Of a DNA stretch of 64,000 nucleotides, positions 16,668 to 25,670 are shown in pieces. Origin of the DNA: Legionella fairfieldensis ATCC 49588 (GTDB lineage: Bacteria > Pseudomonadota > Gammaproteobacteria > Legionellales > Legionellaceae); the NCBI RefSeq assembly GCF_000621525.1, contig NZ_JHYC01000004.1, positions 1-64,000 on the forward strand, read 5' to 3'. The stretch's first letter is position 1, and each line of letters opens with the position of its first letter. A program made the translations under genes and the position numbers. The notes beneath the pieces were generated by a model, which was given only the letters and a program-made list of their open reading frames with translations, was not told the DNA's origin and ran no database searches.

Positions 16668-18099
16668 GGCGTAGCAACTGAATAAGAAGGGGTACCGGGC
16701 GTCCTGTGGCAACTCGTTTTTTTCCTGAAATCCAGGCTGTTCCAGCAATATCTAAATGTGCCCAGCGATATTTTTTAGTGAAACGGGAGAGAAAACAGGC
16801 GGCAGTAATAGCCCCCGCGCTGCGATCAAAAGACGCATTAATCATATCGGCCACGGGACTATCAATAGCGTCCTGATAGGCATCCTCTAAAGGCATACGC
16901 CAGCATTTATCATTACTTTCCCTGGCGGCGAGAAGGATTTGACCGGCTAGCTCATCATCTTCTGTCATAAAACCTGTCGTAACGGAACCCAATGCGACAA
17001 CCATAGCGCCAGTCAGTGTTGCCAAATCAATAACCAGTTTAGGCTTGAAACGTTCTGCATAGGTTAAAGCATCAGCAAGTACCAAACGTCCTTCTGCATC
17101 AGTATTTAATATCTCAATGGTTTGACCAGACATACTGGTGACAATATCTCCAGGTTTGACTGCTGCTCCACTGGGCATATTTTCAGCACTGGCTATCAAG
17201 CCAATTACATTAACAGGTAATTGAAGTGCCAGGCATGCTCTGAGTGTACCAAAAACACTTGCGGCACCTGCCATATCATACTTCATTTCATCCATCATAT
17301 TGGCAGGTTTTATAGATAATCCGCCGGAATCAAAGGTAATACCTTTACCTACCAGAACAATAGGAGGGGCATCGCCGCCACCATTATACTGCATTTCTAT
17401 CAAACGAGGTTCTTCTGCACTGCCTTGAGCTACAGCAAGCAGCGCCCCCATGCCCATGGCCTTCATGTCTTCAGGCTTCATAATTTTTGCAGTGAGTTGA
17501 TCATATTGTTCGGTCAGGAATATCGCCTGATCGGCAAGGTAGGTTGGTGTACAAATGTTGGCAGGTAAATCAGCCAGGTTACGGGCATACTGGACTCCTG
17601 CTGCAATTGCTTTTGCTCTGTTTATAATTTCTTTAGAAGCGTTGGGTAAATAAAACTGTACCTTTTCAAGTTTAAGCGGTTTATTATTTTTGGTCTTGAA
17701 TTCATTGAATTGATAAAGCTGAGCATCCATTTGCAGCAGCATTTGCTGCACTTGCCAATCGGCATCGAAATCAGTAATTGCCGGCAAACAAATACTTGTG
17801 GAGCGAACCCGTTGTTTAATAAGCGCGGAGGTTATTTCAGTCAAGCGTTTGTTTAAACTGATCAGATCGAATTCTGTTTTTTTACCGCAATGAAGCAATA
17901 ATAAACTATGACCTTCGATGTCAGATTGCCACATTGAATCACCAGCCTCGCCAAGTTTAGTAAACAGGCGGCTAATAAGATTGTTGTGTTGCTGATCGAG
18001 TGAATGCACAAACTCTGGAAAAGGGTCATCGGAAAAAAGACCGAGCACCAAACATTCATTGGTTTGCAGAGAAGGCTTGTCAAGAAGAGCATAATTCAT
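16648..18099 (-). CDS. pepA: Leucyl aminopeptidase PepA (M17)
   Basis: A 483-residue cytosolic aminopeptidase of normal PepA length. The N-terminal macro-like domain is followed by the catalytic domain with [27 protein letters not shown] and [17 protein letters not shown], which hold the two-metal site and catalytic Lys and Arg. PepA trims N-terminal residues from peptides; in some bacteria it also binds DNA. It overlaps holC by 20 bases downstream and is the classical copy of the two M17 enzymes in this window. Confidence 0.95.
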   Translation of the reverse strand: MNYALLDKPSLQTNECLVLGLFSDDPFPEFVHSLDQQHNNLISRLFTKLGEAGDSMWQSDIEGHSLLLLHCGKKTEFDLISLNKRLTEITSALIKQRVRSTSICLPAITDFDADWQVQQMLLQMDAQLYQFNEFKTKNNKPLKLEKVQFYLPNASKEIINRAKAIAAGVQYARNLADLPANICTPTYLADQAIFLTEQYDQLTAKIMKPEDMKAMGMGALLAVAQGSAEEPRLIEMQYNGGGDAPPIVLVGKGITFDSGGLSIKPANMMDEMKYDMAGAASVFGTLRACLALQLPVNVIGLIASAENMPSGAAVKPGDIVTSMSGQTIEILNTDAEGRLVLADALTYAERFKPKLVIDLATLTGAMVVALGSVTTGFMTEDDELAGQILLAARESNDKCWRMPLEDAYQDAIDSPVADMINASFDRSAGAITAACFLSRFTKKYRWAHLDIAGTAWISGKKRVATGRPVPLLIQLLRHAANSR

Positions 18100-18185
18100 T
18101 TTTTACTTCACTGTTGTCAAAAGTGCTAGTGTACTCAGACTTGGTTATCAATTCCAGTCCGAATCGGGTAATAACAATGCCAGGC

Positions 18186-19418
18186 TCAAGTCTGTGTGGA
18201 TTTTATTTTCTCTGGTAAAAAAAAGACAAGTCCAGCGGCAATAAGCAAGCTGACCGGAATAAGAGTAAGAGCATATTGATAACTGGTCAAACTATATCCC
18301 TGGCCTGACTTGTTAGAAAGATCCAGTAAATAGCCAATTAATGGTTGGATTAAAGGAGCGCTAAGCATGGCAAGTGTATTTGTGAACCCTGTACAAGTCG
18401 ATAAGGAGTCTTTGGGGGCCAGTTCATTGGCAATTGAATAGGACAGCATATAAGCACCGCAGCAAACACCGATCATAAATAATAACAGAGTTAAAAAATA
18501 GCTACTGTGAATAGGTAGGTAAAGTACACCCAGGAATAAAAAGGCAGTGGACAAACAAGAAGCTAACATTAATGGTTTACGATCCAAAGTACTCGCAAGT
18601 TTAGCAAAAAGAGGGCAGCTAACTGCTGCGCCGAGAAAAATCATGGCATCAATTTTGCTCGCCTGTTGTAAATCACAACCGAGTTTTACCTGAATAAAGG
18701 GCACAGCCCACATGGCGCCAAAAACAGTAATCACAGTGAAACTTAAACTGACAAACAAACCATTAATCCATGCTTTGCCATTGAGCAAAATTTTTAACAA
18801 GGGTGCCTGTTGGTTGATTACAGGCAGATTGCGTGGTGAATTATTGGGGATAAAATACCAACAGCAAGTAGCAATGAAAAGACCGATAAGTGCTGAGCTA
18901 TTAATGAAACTGCGCCACCCCCATTGGTGAATGACATGCCCCATTGAAATCATACCAAACACTGTAATAAGAAACCCCAATGTTTCTGATAAACCAATTA
19001 AAAAACCAAATTGTTTTAAAGGAAAATATTCTCTCAACAAATGAGATAAACCAACAAAAGCGAAGGCAGAACCGGCTCCTATTAATAATCGCCCTGTAAT
19101 TAAATAACCAAGGGTATGACTTTGAGCAAAAATAACACAACCAAAACTACATATCAGGGCGGTACCCGTTAATAAAAAACGAGCACTTTTTCTATCAAAA
19201 AGCATACCCACGGGAATTTGCAGGCTTGTGTAAATATAATAGAACGCACTGCTTATAAGTCCAGCTTCCAAAGCAGAAAGGTTCATCTCCTGCATAATGC
19301 CGCCTATAACTACGCCAGAAGATAATTGAAGAAAAAACTGAAACAACACAAAGGATACGCCAATGAACCAAATACCAAAAGGGTTTGTTGTTTTTACCGG
19401 GATACTAACAGCAGTCAT
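18186..19418 (-). CDS. Major facilitator superfamily transporter
   Basis: A 410-residue protein with 12 predicted hydrophobic segments. The loop between helices 2 and 3 reads GMLFDRKSARF, the MFS motif A, and GRLLIGAGSAFAFVG follows. The overall layout resembles metabolite:proton symporters; Legionella has many such transporters (including the Pht amino-acid family), but the substrate cannot be read from sequence. It ends shortly before pepA on the same strand and is preceded by a long intergenic region, so it may have its own promoter. Confidence 0.9.
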   Translation of the reverse strand: MTAVSIPVKTTNPFGIWFIGVSFVLFQFFLQLSSGVVIGGIMQEMNLSALEAGLISSAFYYIYTSLQIPVGMLFDRKSARFLLTGTALICSFGCVIFAQSHTLGYLITGRLLIGAGSAFAFVGLSHLLREYFPLKQFGFLIGLSETLGFLITVFGMISMGHVIHQWGWRSFINSSALIGLFIATCCWYFIPNNSPRNLPVINQQAPLLKILLNGKAWINGLFVSLSFTVITVFGAMWAVPFIQVKLGCDLQQASKIDAMIFLGAAVSCPLFAKLASTLDRKPLMLASCLSTAFLFLGVLYLPIHSSYFLTLLLFMIGVCCGAYMLSYSIANELAPKDSLSTCTGFTNTLAMLSAPLIQPLIGYLLDLSNKSGQGYSLTSYQYALTLIPVSLLIAAGLVFFLPEKIKSTQT

Positions 19419-19835
19419 TGATTTCGCTAGAACTAAAAAGCGTGACTATACGAAATTGTTTACCTCGATGCAAAAAGTTTAAGAAAAAACAGGTTTTTTC
19501 ATCGTTAAGCGATTTGAAACAAGGGAAAATACTGACTGAATAGTCTATTTTGGGGTATATTTTGATCTTTATGATTAAAAATTGTTTATGGTTTTTGGGA
19601 TTTTTTGTGCAGGCCAAAAAAATTCAGAGTATCGAATTACCCCCGTGACGTGATTTCTCCACGGCAGGAAGAGGCTGGTTTCGTCCATAATTTCCGGGTA
19701 CCGCAGACAAGCAGCGGTACGTAGACATCATTTTTATCCATCATAAAGATTTTTTTCACATTTTGTGATCACTTAATAATCTATTAATAAAAAAAATGTA
19801 TTATTTGTATATTGTAATTAAGAGTGGAGAAGTAT
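19419..19835. other. Divergent intergenic region with small hairpin
   Basis: This region separates the leftward MFS gene from the rightward coiled-coil gene. GTACCGC (19698-19704) and GCGGTAC (19714-19720) form a 7-bp hairpin. A short leftward open frame (19405-19617) has no coding character. The 80 bases before the coiled-coil gene are very AT-rich and probably hold its promoter. Confidence 0.5.
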
Positions 19836-21986
19836 ATGTTGAAATTAAATTTTGAAAAATGGGAAGAAACCATTTCGTGGGTAAAAACCTATAAAACATT
19901 GCTCCAAAAACAAGATCTTTCAATAGAAGACTACGATAACTTTCTTGCTATAAAAAGCGAATCAATAGCGCAACATCAATCTTTGGCTGGCAAACGCCCT
20001 ATTTCTGAAGAAATAAAAGCTAAATTCATGCAAGCAGCTAATAATCTGTTTACAGTCTTGCTCAATAAAGAGAAAGATGTTTTGCATCAACGTTCTAACG
20101 AACTGGATTTGGAAACAGATAGATTAAAAAAAGAAAATGAAGATAAAAAAAATCTGATTTTCGGAGTAAAAAAAGAAATAGAAACCGCTTCTGGGGAAAT
20201 TAAGGCAATAATAAAAGACCTTACGCCAGCAACGACTGGTTCTCATTTAATTTCCATGCCAGGTATGATTCCGCCGCCGCCTCCTGCTCCAATGAAACCT
20301 CGTAATCTTCAGGCACAACCGGGTAAATCAAAACAAGAGTTGCCTGATTCAGAGAATAAAAAATCGGAAATGAGAATCAGCGTCGACCAACTTACCGCAA
20401 TTAAGCTGAAGCCTGCCAGACCACCAGTCATGGAGAAAACGATTACAACCGAGAGTAACGAATCTCCGGTGTTGCAGATAAGGGATTTAAGTCGACAACT
20501 CTCAGAAAAGTTTTTGTCTATAGAAAGCAATCGGAGAGAAGGGAGTATAAATAAGCCTAAACCACAAATATCAGTCACCGATATTCAGGCGAGACTTAAT
20601 GCTAATTCATTAAAAATTTATGAAAAAGAACAAGTGATCGCCAGTTTACAGGAATGTAACAAAGCACAAGATGAGCTTTATAACAGTCTGGTTTTGCAGA
20701 GAGAACAACTTAAAAAGGTAAAGAAAGAAATTATCTCTCTTAAAGAAGAACAACAGAAAAAACTTGAAGAAAAAAAACAGAAACAAGAGACATTATCTAT
20801 TACTATTAGTAGCAAAAGTGCTCTGCCTCCTCCGCCACCACCACCACTTCCTTTGGCTCGGAAAACAGGATTGCAACAGGAAAAATCAAAACCGGTTGCT
20901 CAGTCAAATTTAACCGACAAGAAAAAAGAAAGTGTTTTGTCAATGGAGAAAGGAAAATTAAATAATAGAGATTTTTTGAAGCAAGATCTGGAAAAAGCGC
21001 TTGTTCGTCGAAGAGTCTATCTGACAGATGAAACTAATGATGAAAATTGGCAATCAGATCTTGATGACGATAGCTCAAAAAGAGCATTCATGATAGAACA
21101 GGAAAAGAAAAAGAAAGAAGAACAAAAACAGGCTATTATAGCCAAATATGAAAAGGCTGCAGAAACTCATTTTCAGCAGCATCCGGCTGAGTTTTCGGCT
21201 AAAAAAGCAGTGGAAATCAAAATTGAAAGTTTAAGAAAGGAAATTAAGCTACTGTCAACGAGTAAACTGCTTGTGGAGTTTGAAGATCAGATTCAACAGT
21301 TAATTGAAAAGCTTAAGCAAAAAGAAGAGCAAGTTGCAATTAATTCTTCGGAAGTTAACGAAGAGCCGCAAGAGTCAGTTCCTGTGCCAATGCAACAAGA
21401 AACCATTATTGACGCTGAACCACCGGTTGTATCGGCACTCTTACCGGCTCAAACTGAGGAATTAAAGGAAGATAATGGATGCCCGATTCTTGATGAGGAG
21501 CTTCAAAAAGCATCTAAACGATTAGCTGATTTACCTAAAGGAATCTCTGGTGATTTAATCAAGTTGCGAGATTATAAAATAAGGAAGCAAAATGAAATTA
21601 ACACAATAAGTTTTTCTTCTGAAAAAGAAACCTTGCAATATGAAAACGAGTTGATCACTTTCTATCGTAAGGCAATAGAGATACGTTTGTCGAATGAAGC
21701 GCCTGAAATGCAACGCCAGAAGCTATTGCAGACTGCTCATGACGTGTTTAAGCCACGAGATCAGGGAAAACGATTTTTTGCAGACGTGTTGATGATGCTT
21801 GGCTGTTTGGTGATCGCGGGGCTTGTAGTAGGTGTAGCACGGAAATGCACAGGAAATTCGTTTTTCTTTAGCAATGCACCAACCAGGAGAGAAAGTGATT
21901 TTAGAGCTTTGCTGGAAAATAAAAAAGATTTTTCTACAAATGAAACCAATGAAGAGGGATTGTTGGGGGCGTCTCCGGCAGCGTAA
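19836..21986 (+). CDS. Coiled-coil, polyproline, C-terminally membrane-anchored protein (putative effector)
   Basis: About 716 residues, rich in Lys, Glu and Gln. I chose ATG 19836, which has GGAGA five bases upstream, over a GTG four codons earlier. Predicted coiled coils cover residues about 75-125, 265-320 and 410-520. Two polyproline blocks, PPPPPAP near residue 150 and PPPPPPPLPL near 335, resemble FH1-type profilin/SH3/WW-binding sequences. One hydrophobic helix (VLMMLGCLVIAGLVVGVA) lies near residue 655, followed by a polar tail with acidic NETNEEG. No bacterial enzyme domain is seen. The layout suits a Dot/Icm effector acting on host membranes or actin, but this is inference. Confidence 0.75.
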   Translation: MLKLNFEKWEETISWVKTYKTLLQKQDLSIEDYDNFLAIKSESIAQHQSLAGKRPISEEIKAKFMQAANNLFTVLLNKEKDVLHQRSNELDLETDRLKKENEDKKNLIFGVKKEIETASGEIKAIIKDLTPATTGSHLISMPGMIPPPPPAPMKPRNLQAQPGKSKQELPDSENKKSEMRISVDQLTAIKLKPARPPVMEKTITTESNESPVLQIRDLSRQLSEKFLSIESNRREGSINKPKPQISVTDIQARLNANSLKIYEKEQVIASLQECNKAQDELYNSLVLQREQLKKVKKEIISLKEEQQKKLEEKKQKQETLSITISSKSALPPPPPPPLPLARKTGLQQEKSKPVAQSNLTDKKKESVLSMEKGKLNNRDFLKQDLEKALVRRRVYLTDETNDENWQSDLDDDSSKRAFMIEQEKKKKEEQKQAIIAKYEKAAETHFQQHPAEFSAKKAVEIKIESLRKEIKLLSTSKLLVEFEDQIQQLIEKLKQKEEQVAINSSEVNEEPQESVPVPMQQETIIDAEPPVVSALLPAQTEELKEDNGCPILDEELQKASKRLADLPKGISGDLIKLRDYKIRKQNEINTISFSSEKETLQYENELITFYRKAIEIRLSNEAPEMQRQKLLQTAHDVFKPRDQGKRFFADVLMMLGCLVIAGLVVGVARKCTGNSFFFSNAPTRRESDFRALLENKKDFSTNETNEEGLLGASPAA

Positions 21987-22024
21987 ATCCTGATTCTTCA
22001 GCTTACACTGTCATGTATATTAGG

Positions 22025-22095
22025 CCGTGTCCACAATCTGTTTATCGACTACAAATTAGCTTAATTTCGCTTCGACAAACAGATTGAGGACACGG
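22025..22095. repeat. 24-bp inverted repeat element upstream of oxyR
   Basis: The left arm at 22025-22048 starts CCGTGTCCACAATCTG; the right arm at 22072-22095 is its reverse complement with only two mismatches. The 23-base loop is AT-rich. The element lies between the coiled-coil gene stop and the oxyR start, 46 bases before that ATG. It could be a terminator-like hairpin or a miniature transposable element; there is no T-run. Confidence 0.65.
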
Positions 22096-22141
22096 TATAA
22101 TTTCAAAGAATATCCAACATAGTCTACTGACCACGAGAAAA

Positions 22142-23050
22142 ATGAATTTACGTGATTTACATTATTTTGTTGTTCTGGCTGATGTGAAGCATTTTGGTGA
22201 AGCTGCCAGGCGTTGTCATGTGAGCCAGCCTACTCTTAGCATGCAAATTAAAAAACTGGAAGATGAATTAGGTATCGTGCTGTTCGAACGGACTAATAAA
22301 CAGGTCATGTTAACGGATAACGGAAATGCTTTAGTCCCTCGTGCCCGGCAAATATTAACGCAAATTTCTGAAATGAAAGAAATGGCCAAAGCTGCCAGCG
22401 ATCCTTATGTAGGTGAGTTGCGCTTAGGTGTTATTCCCACGCTGGCTCCTTATTTATTGCCTCATGTGACACCGGTAATTCAGGCCAGTTTTCCCGGGTT
22501 ACGCGTTTTTTTGGTTGAAGATAAAACACCCCGGTTAATCGATAAACTATCGACAGGTCAGTTGGATGCAGCGGTAATGGCAACACCTATTACGGCTGAA
22601 TTTAGCAGTGAGATTCTGTTTGAAGAACCTTTTTATTTTGCAACGACAAACGCATCCATTAAAAACAAAAATAAAATGACTCTTTCTGATTTGGTGAATC
22701 AACCTGTTATGCTTTTAGAAGAAGGTCATTGTTTACGTGAACAGGCGATAGCCGTTTGTCAATTGGCGAAAGCCGAAGTGCGCGCTGATTTTACTGCAAC
22801 CAGTCTTGAAACATTGCGTTTAATGGTACAAGCAGGGCTTGGCGTGACACTTTTACCCGCTTTGGCTGTTTCTCAAATCAATGATAATAATTTACAAATA
22901 ATCCCTTTTCTGAAGCCCGTGCCTTCACGGACCATTGCGCTTTATTGGCGCCCGGAAACAGCTAAACGTACTTGCCTGTCAGCAATAGCCGAGTTGATTA
23001 GTACCGTGGCGAATCGTTTGTTAACTGATAAGTTGATGCACTTTAATTAA
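22142..23050 (+). CDS. oxyR: Hydrogen-peroxide-sensing LysR regulator OxyR
   Basis: A 302-residue LysR-type regulator. The N-terminal helix-turn-helix reads HFGEAARRCHVSQPTLSMQIKKLE. In the effector domain GHCLREQAIAVC places two cysteines nine residues apart, the spacing of the Cys199-Cys208 redox pair of E. coli OxyR, so peroxide sensing by disulfide formation is likely retained. Targets would be peroxide-defence genes. Its 3' end overlaps the convergent CsiV-like gene by 30 bases. The upstream inverted repeat may separate it from the preceding gene. Confidence 0.93.
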   Translation: MNLRDLHYFVVLADVKHFGEAARRCHVSQPTLSMQIKKLEDELGIVLFERTNKQVMLTDNGNALVPRARQILTQISEMKEMAKAASDPYVGELRLGVIPTLAPYLLPHVTPVIQASFPGLRVFLVEDKTPRLIDKLSTGQLDAAVMATPITAEFSSEILFEEPFYFATTNASIKNKNKMTLSDLVNQPVMLLEEGHCLREQAIAVCQLAKAEVRADFTATSLETLRLMVQAGLGVTLLPALAVSQINDNNLQIIPFLKPVPSRTIALYWRPETAKRTCLSAIAELISTVANRLLTDKLMHFN

Positions 23051-23584
23051 CATTCCCACTTGTGGGTGATCGAAATAATAAACACTTCCTCCTTTAATTC
23101 GTTGATTTTGACTTACTGTAAAAGGAGTTTGATGACCAGTAAGAGGAGAAAACAACAACTCAGCGTTTAAAAGATAATAATTGGAACGTCGAATGCGTAA
23201 CCTGCCTTCCAGTTCCCAACCCTCCTGAATAACTTTGGGTAATTGAATAGCCTGTTGATTATTATAAGGTTGTAACCAACTATAGTGTAGTAAAACCCGA
23301 TATTGTGGTTTTCGATGTAAAGCCCGGTATTCTTGTTGTAATTGAGAAGAAGAAGAAGGCAATAAATGATAGGGGATGAAATCTTTATGCGATACTGTTC
23401 GCAAGGGAATAGCCTGAAAATTATCGGATGACAAGGTAGAGTTGAGTGACAGTGTGACAGGATTTGCAGAAGAGGGTTGATGGGTAAAAATAATTAAATC
23501 AATCTGATAAAGAGGAGGAGGCTCTTTCGCTCGTATAACGCATGACAAGAAAGCCAGTAGTAAAAAAATGGAAGTTTTTAACAT
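23021..23584 (-). CDS. CsiV-like secreted peptidoglycan-binding family protein
   Basis: A 187-residue protein with a signal peptide (MLKTSIFLLLAFLSCVIRA). I chose ATG 23584, at the signal peptide, over an upstream extension. The sequence YQIDLIIFTH near the mature N-terminus, the HYSWLQP segment and the GSVYYFDHPQVGMLIKV end match the CsiV family, periplasmic proteins that in Vibrio bind peptidoglycan and assist in cell-shape control. It overlaps oxyR tail-to-tail by 30 bases, so the two transcripts are antisense at their ends. Function in this organism is inferred from family resemblance. Confidence 0.75.
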   Translation of the reverse strand: MLKTSIFLLLAFLSCVIRAKEPPPLYQIDLIIFTHQPSSANPVTLSLNSTLSSDNFQAIPLRTVSHKDFIPYHLLPSSSSQLQQEYRALHRKPQYRVLLHYSWLQPYNNQQAIQLPKVIQEGWELEGRLRIRRSNYYLLNAELLFSPLTGHQTPFTVSQNQRIKGGSVYYFDHPQVGMLIKVHQLIS

Positions 23585-23736
23585 AGTTATTCTTCTTATA
23601 TGAGTGGTGCTACAGAATTCATAGCTGATTTCAGGCATGCAAAATTATACGTGGCTAACCTCATTCTGTCAGCAAACATCTTGCTGCTTATTGGATCTCT
23701 TGTTACAGTGAGAATTCTTCATTCTGCACAGCGTCT

Positions 23737-25533
23737 ATGGTTAATCTTGTCGACATTATTCAACTCAGTGTAGCATTTCAAAACAGAGAACAAGCTATTA
23801 CTGCTGTTGACCAAATCAATTTTTCATTGAATGCAGGGGAAACTCTCGCTTTATTAGGTGAGTCCGGTTGCGGTAAGTCATTAACCTCGCTGGCCCTGAT
23901 GCGGCTTTTACCTAATAAAGCGTTCTATGGTTTCCATAGTGAAATCAGGTTTGAAGGACAAGACTTATTAGGTTTGCCTGAATCGGTAATGCGAACTTTG
24001 CGGGGGCGGCGTCTCGCCATGATCTTTCAGGAACCGATGACGGCGTTAAATCCGGTGTTAACTATTGGTGAGCAATTAGTTGAAAGTCTACCAAAGAATG
24101 AACGAAGAAGATCGCAAGAGCATTTAATTAACCTTCTTACACAAGTAGAACTATCGCAGCCCCAACTGCGACTTTATCAGTATCCTCATCAGTTATCGGG
24201 AGGACAAAAACAACGTGTGGTTATTGCCATGGCTTTGGCATCCCGACCCGAAATACTGATTGCTGATGAGCCTACTACTGCACTTGATGTCACTATTCAG
24301 GCTCAAATTTTAAGGCTACTTAAAAAATTACAGCATCAATATCAAATGAGCATGTTATTAATTACTCATGATCTGGGTGTTGTCAAGGCTGCTGCTGATC
24401 GTGTTTGTGTGATGTATGCAGGTCAAATCGTGGAGCAGGCTTCTGTGGCTGAATTTTTCTCTCAGGTGTTACACCCTTATTCTCAGCAATTATTGGCGTC
24501 CTTACCCGATTTCAACAAACGCAAGCATCGGTTACAAGCCATTGCAGGTTCTGTGCCTGGTTTGCATGCTTTGCCTGCCGGTTGTCGTTTTCATCCTCGT
24601 TGTGCTCATGTGTTTGCTCCTTGTGCGAATCAAGAGCCACAATTACAAACGAGACAAGACAGACAGGTACGCTGTCATTTGTATCCTGAACAGGATAAAC
24701 CCCCTCTTTTAACTTATGAGAAACAAAACTGGCAGCCCATGATGAAGCAGAATGACAAATTATTGCAAGTAAGTCATTTATCAATTCATTTTTCAGCAAA
24801 GAAACGATTATTTTTTTCCTCGCGAGAGCTGGTTAAAGCCGTTGATGGATTGTCGTTAACTTTATACAAAGGGAAGACGTTAGCCTTGGTTGGGGAATCG
24901 GGCTGTGGCAAAACAACAGTAAGCAGGGCATTGTTACGTCTTCTGCCTGTTACTGCGGGCGATATCTTTTATCGAGATGAAAATGTGAGAAAACTGCGTG
25001 GACGAGCTTTGCGTAATTACCGTAAAAAAGTACAAATTATTTTTCAGGATCCGTTTTCTTCGATGAATCCTCGTATGACCATCGGTGAAATTTTAGCAGA
25101 AGGATTGCACGCTCAGGGTATACGTACGGCATTAATTAATAAAAAACTGGCGAAACTTTTAGAGCAAGTGAATCTACCTGCTCATAGTTTGCATCGTTAT
25201 CCTCACCAATTTTCCGGAGGTCAACGGCAACGGATTTGTATAGCTCGCGCATTGGCCACTGAGCCGGAAGTATTAATTTGTGATGAGCCTACCAGCGCTC
25301 TGGATGTATCGGTACAAGCACAAATCCTCAATTTATTGAAAGAGTTACAGCAAGAATCAGGCTTGGCTTATCTGTTTATCACACATAACATGGCTGTTGT
25401 GTCTTATATCGCTGATGAAGTCTCTGTCATGCGAGAAGGCAGAATAATAGAAACAGGTTCTTGCGAACAAATTTTAAATGCTCCTGAGCAAGCTTACACA
25501 CGTCAATTATTGAATAGTGTGTTGCGAATTTAA
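23737..25533 (+). CDS. Fused dipeptide/oligopeptide ABC transporter ATPase (YejF-like)
   Basis: A 598-residue protein with two nucleotide-binding domains. The first has [16 protein letters not shown] and DEPTTALD; the second, from about residue 340, has [16 protein letters not shown] and DEPTSALD. Between them lies the oligopeptide-binding C-terminal motif with [13 protein letters not shown]. This DppD-DppF-type fusion corresponds to YejF, which energises import of peptides or microcin C. No permease or binding-protein genes adjoin it here, so its partners must be elsewhere or it works alone in another role. Preceded by a divergent region with the CsiV-like gene. Confidence 0.92.
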   Translation: MVNLVDIIQLSVAFQNREQAITAVDQINFSLNAGETLALLGESGCGKSLTSLALMRLLPNKAFYGFHSEIRFEGQDLLGLPESVMRTLRGRRLAMIFQEPMTALNPVLTIGEQLVESLPKNERRRSQEHLINLLTQVELSQPQLRLYQYPHQLSGGQKQRVVIAMALASRPEILIADEPTTALDVTIQAQILRLLKKLQHQYQMSMLLITHDLGVVKAAADRVCVMYAGQIVEQASVAEFFSQVLHPYSQQLLASLPDFNKRKHRLQAIAGSVPGLHALPAGCRFHPRCAHVFAPCANQEPQLQTRQDRQVRCHLYPEQDKPPLLTYEKQNWQPMMKQNDKLLQVSHLSIHFSAKKRLFFSSRELVKAVDGLSLTLYKGKTLALVGESGCGKTTVSRALLRLLPVTAGDIFYRDENVRKLRGRALRNYRKKVQIIFQDPFSSMNPRMTIGEILAEGLHAQGIRTALINKKLAKLLEQVNLPAHSLHRYPHQFSGGQRQRICIARALATEPEVLICDEPTSALDVSVQAQILNLLKELQQESGLAYLFITHNMAVVSYIADEVSVMREGRIIETGSCEQILNAPEQAYTRQLLNSVLRI

Positions 25534-25670
25534 TTTTCAATACATTGTCCTGAATTATTGATATTAATTAAAATTCATCTATGCCTGGCTCCTTCATTAT
25601 GTTCAGGATGAAGCGCTCAGGTGAGCTATTATGATTACCTGGTCTGAGGTTCAGCCACTGGTTGCTGGTG

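Noticed and set aside
19405-19617. A 70-codon minus-strand frame upstream of the MFS gene
   Set aside because: Very rich in Phe/Lys/Ile from AT-rich sequence, overlaps the MFS start region and has no ribosome site.
19690-19725. A cloverleaf-like fragment with GTACCGC/GCGGTAC
   Set aside because: No anticodon arm, T-arm or CCA end could be found, so it is not a tRNA.
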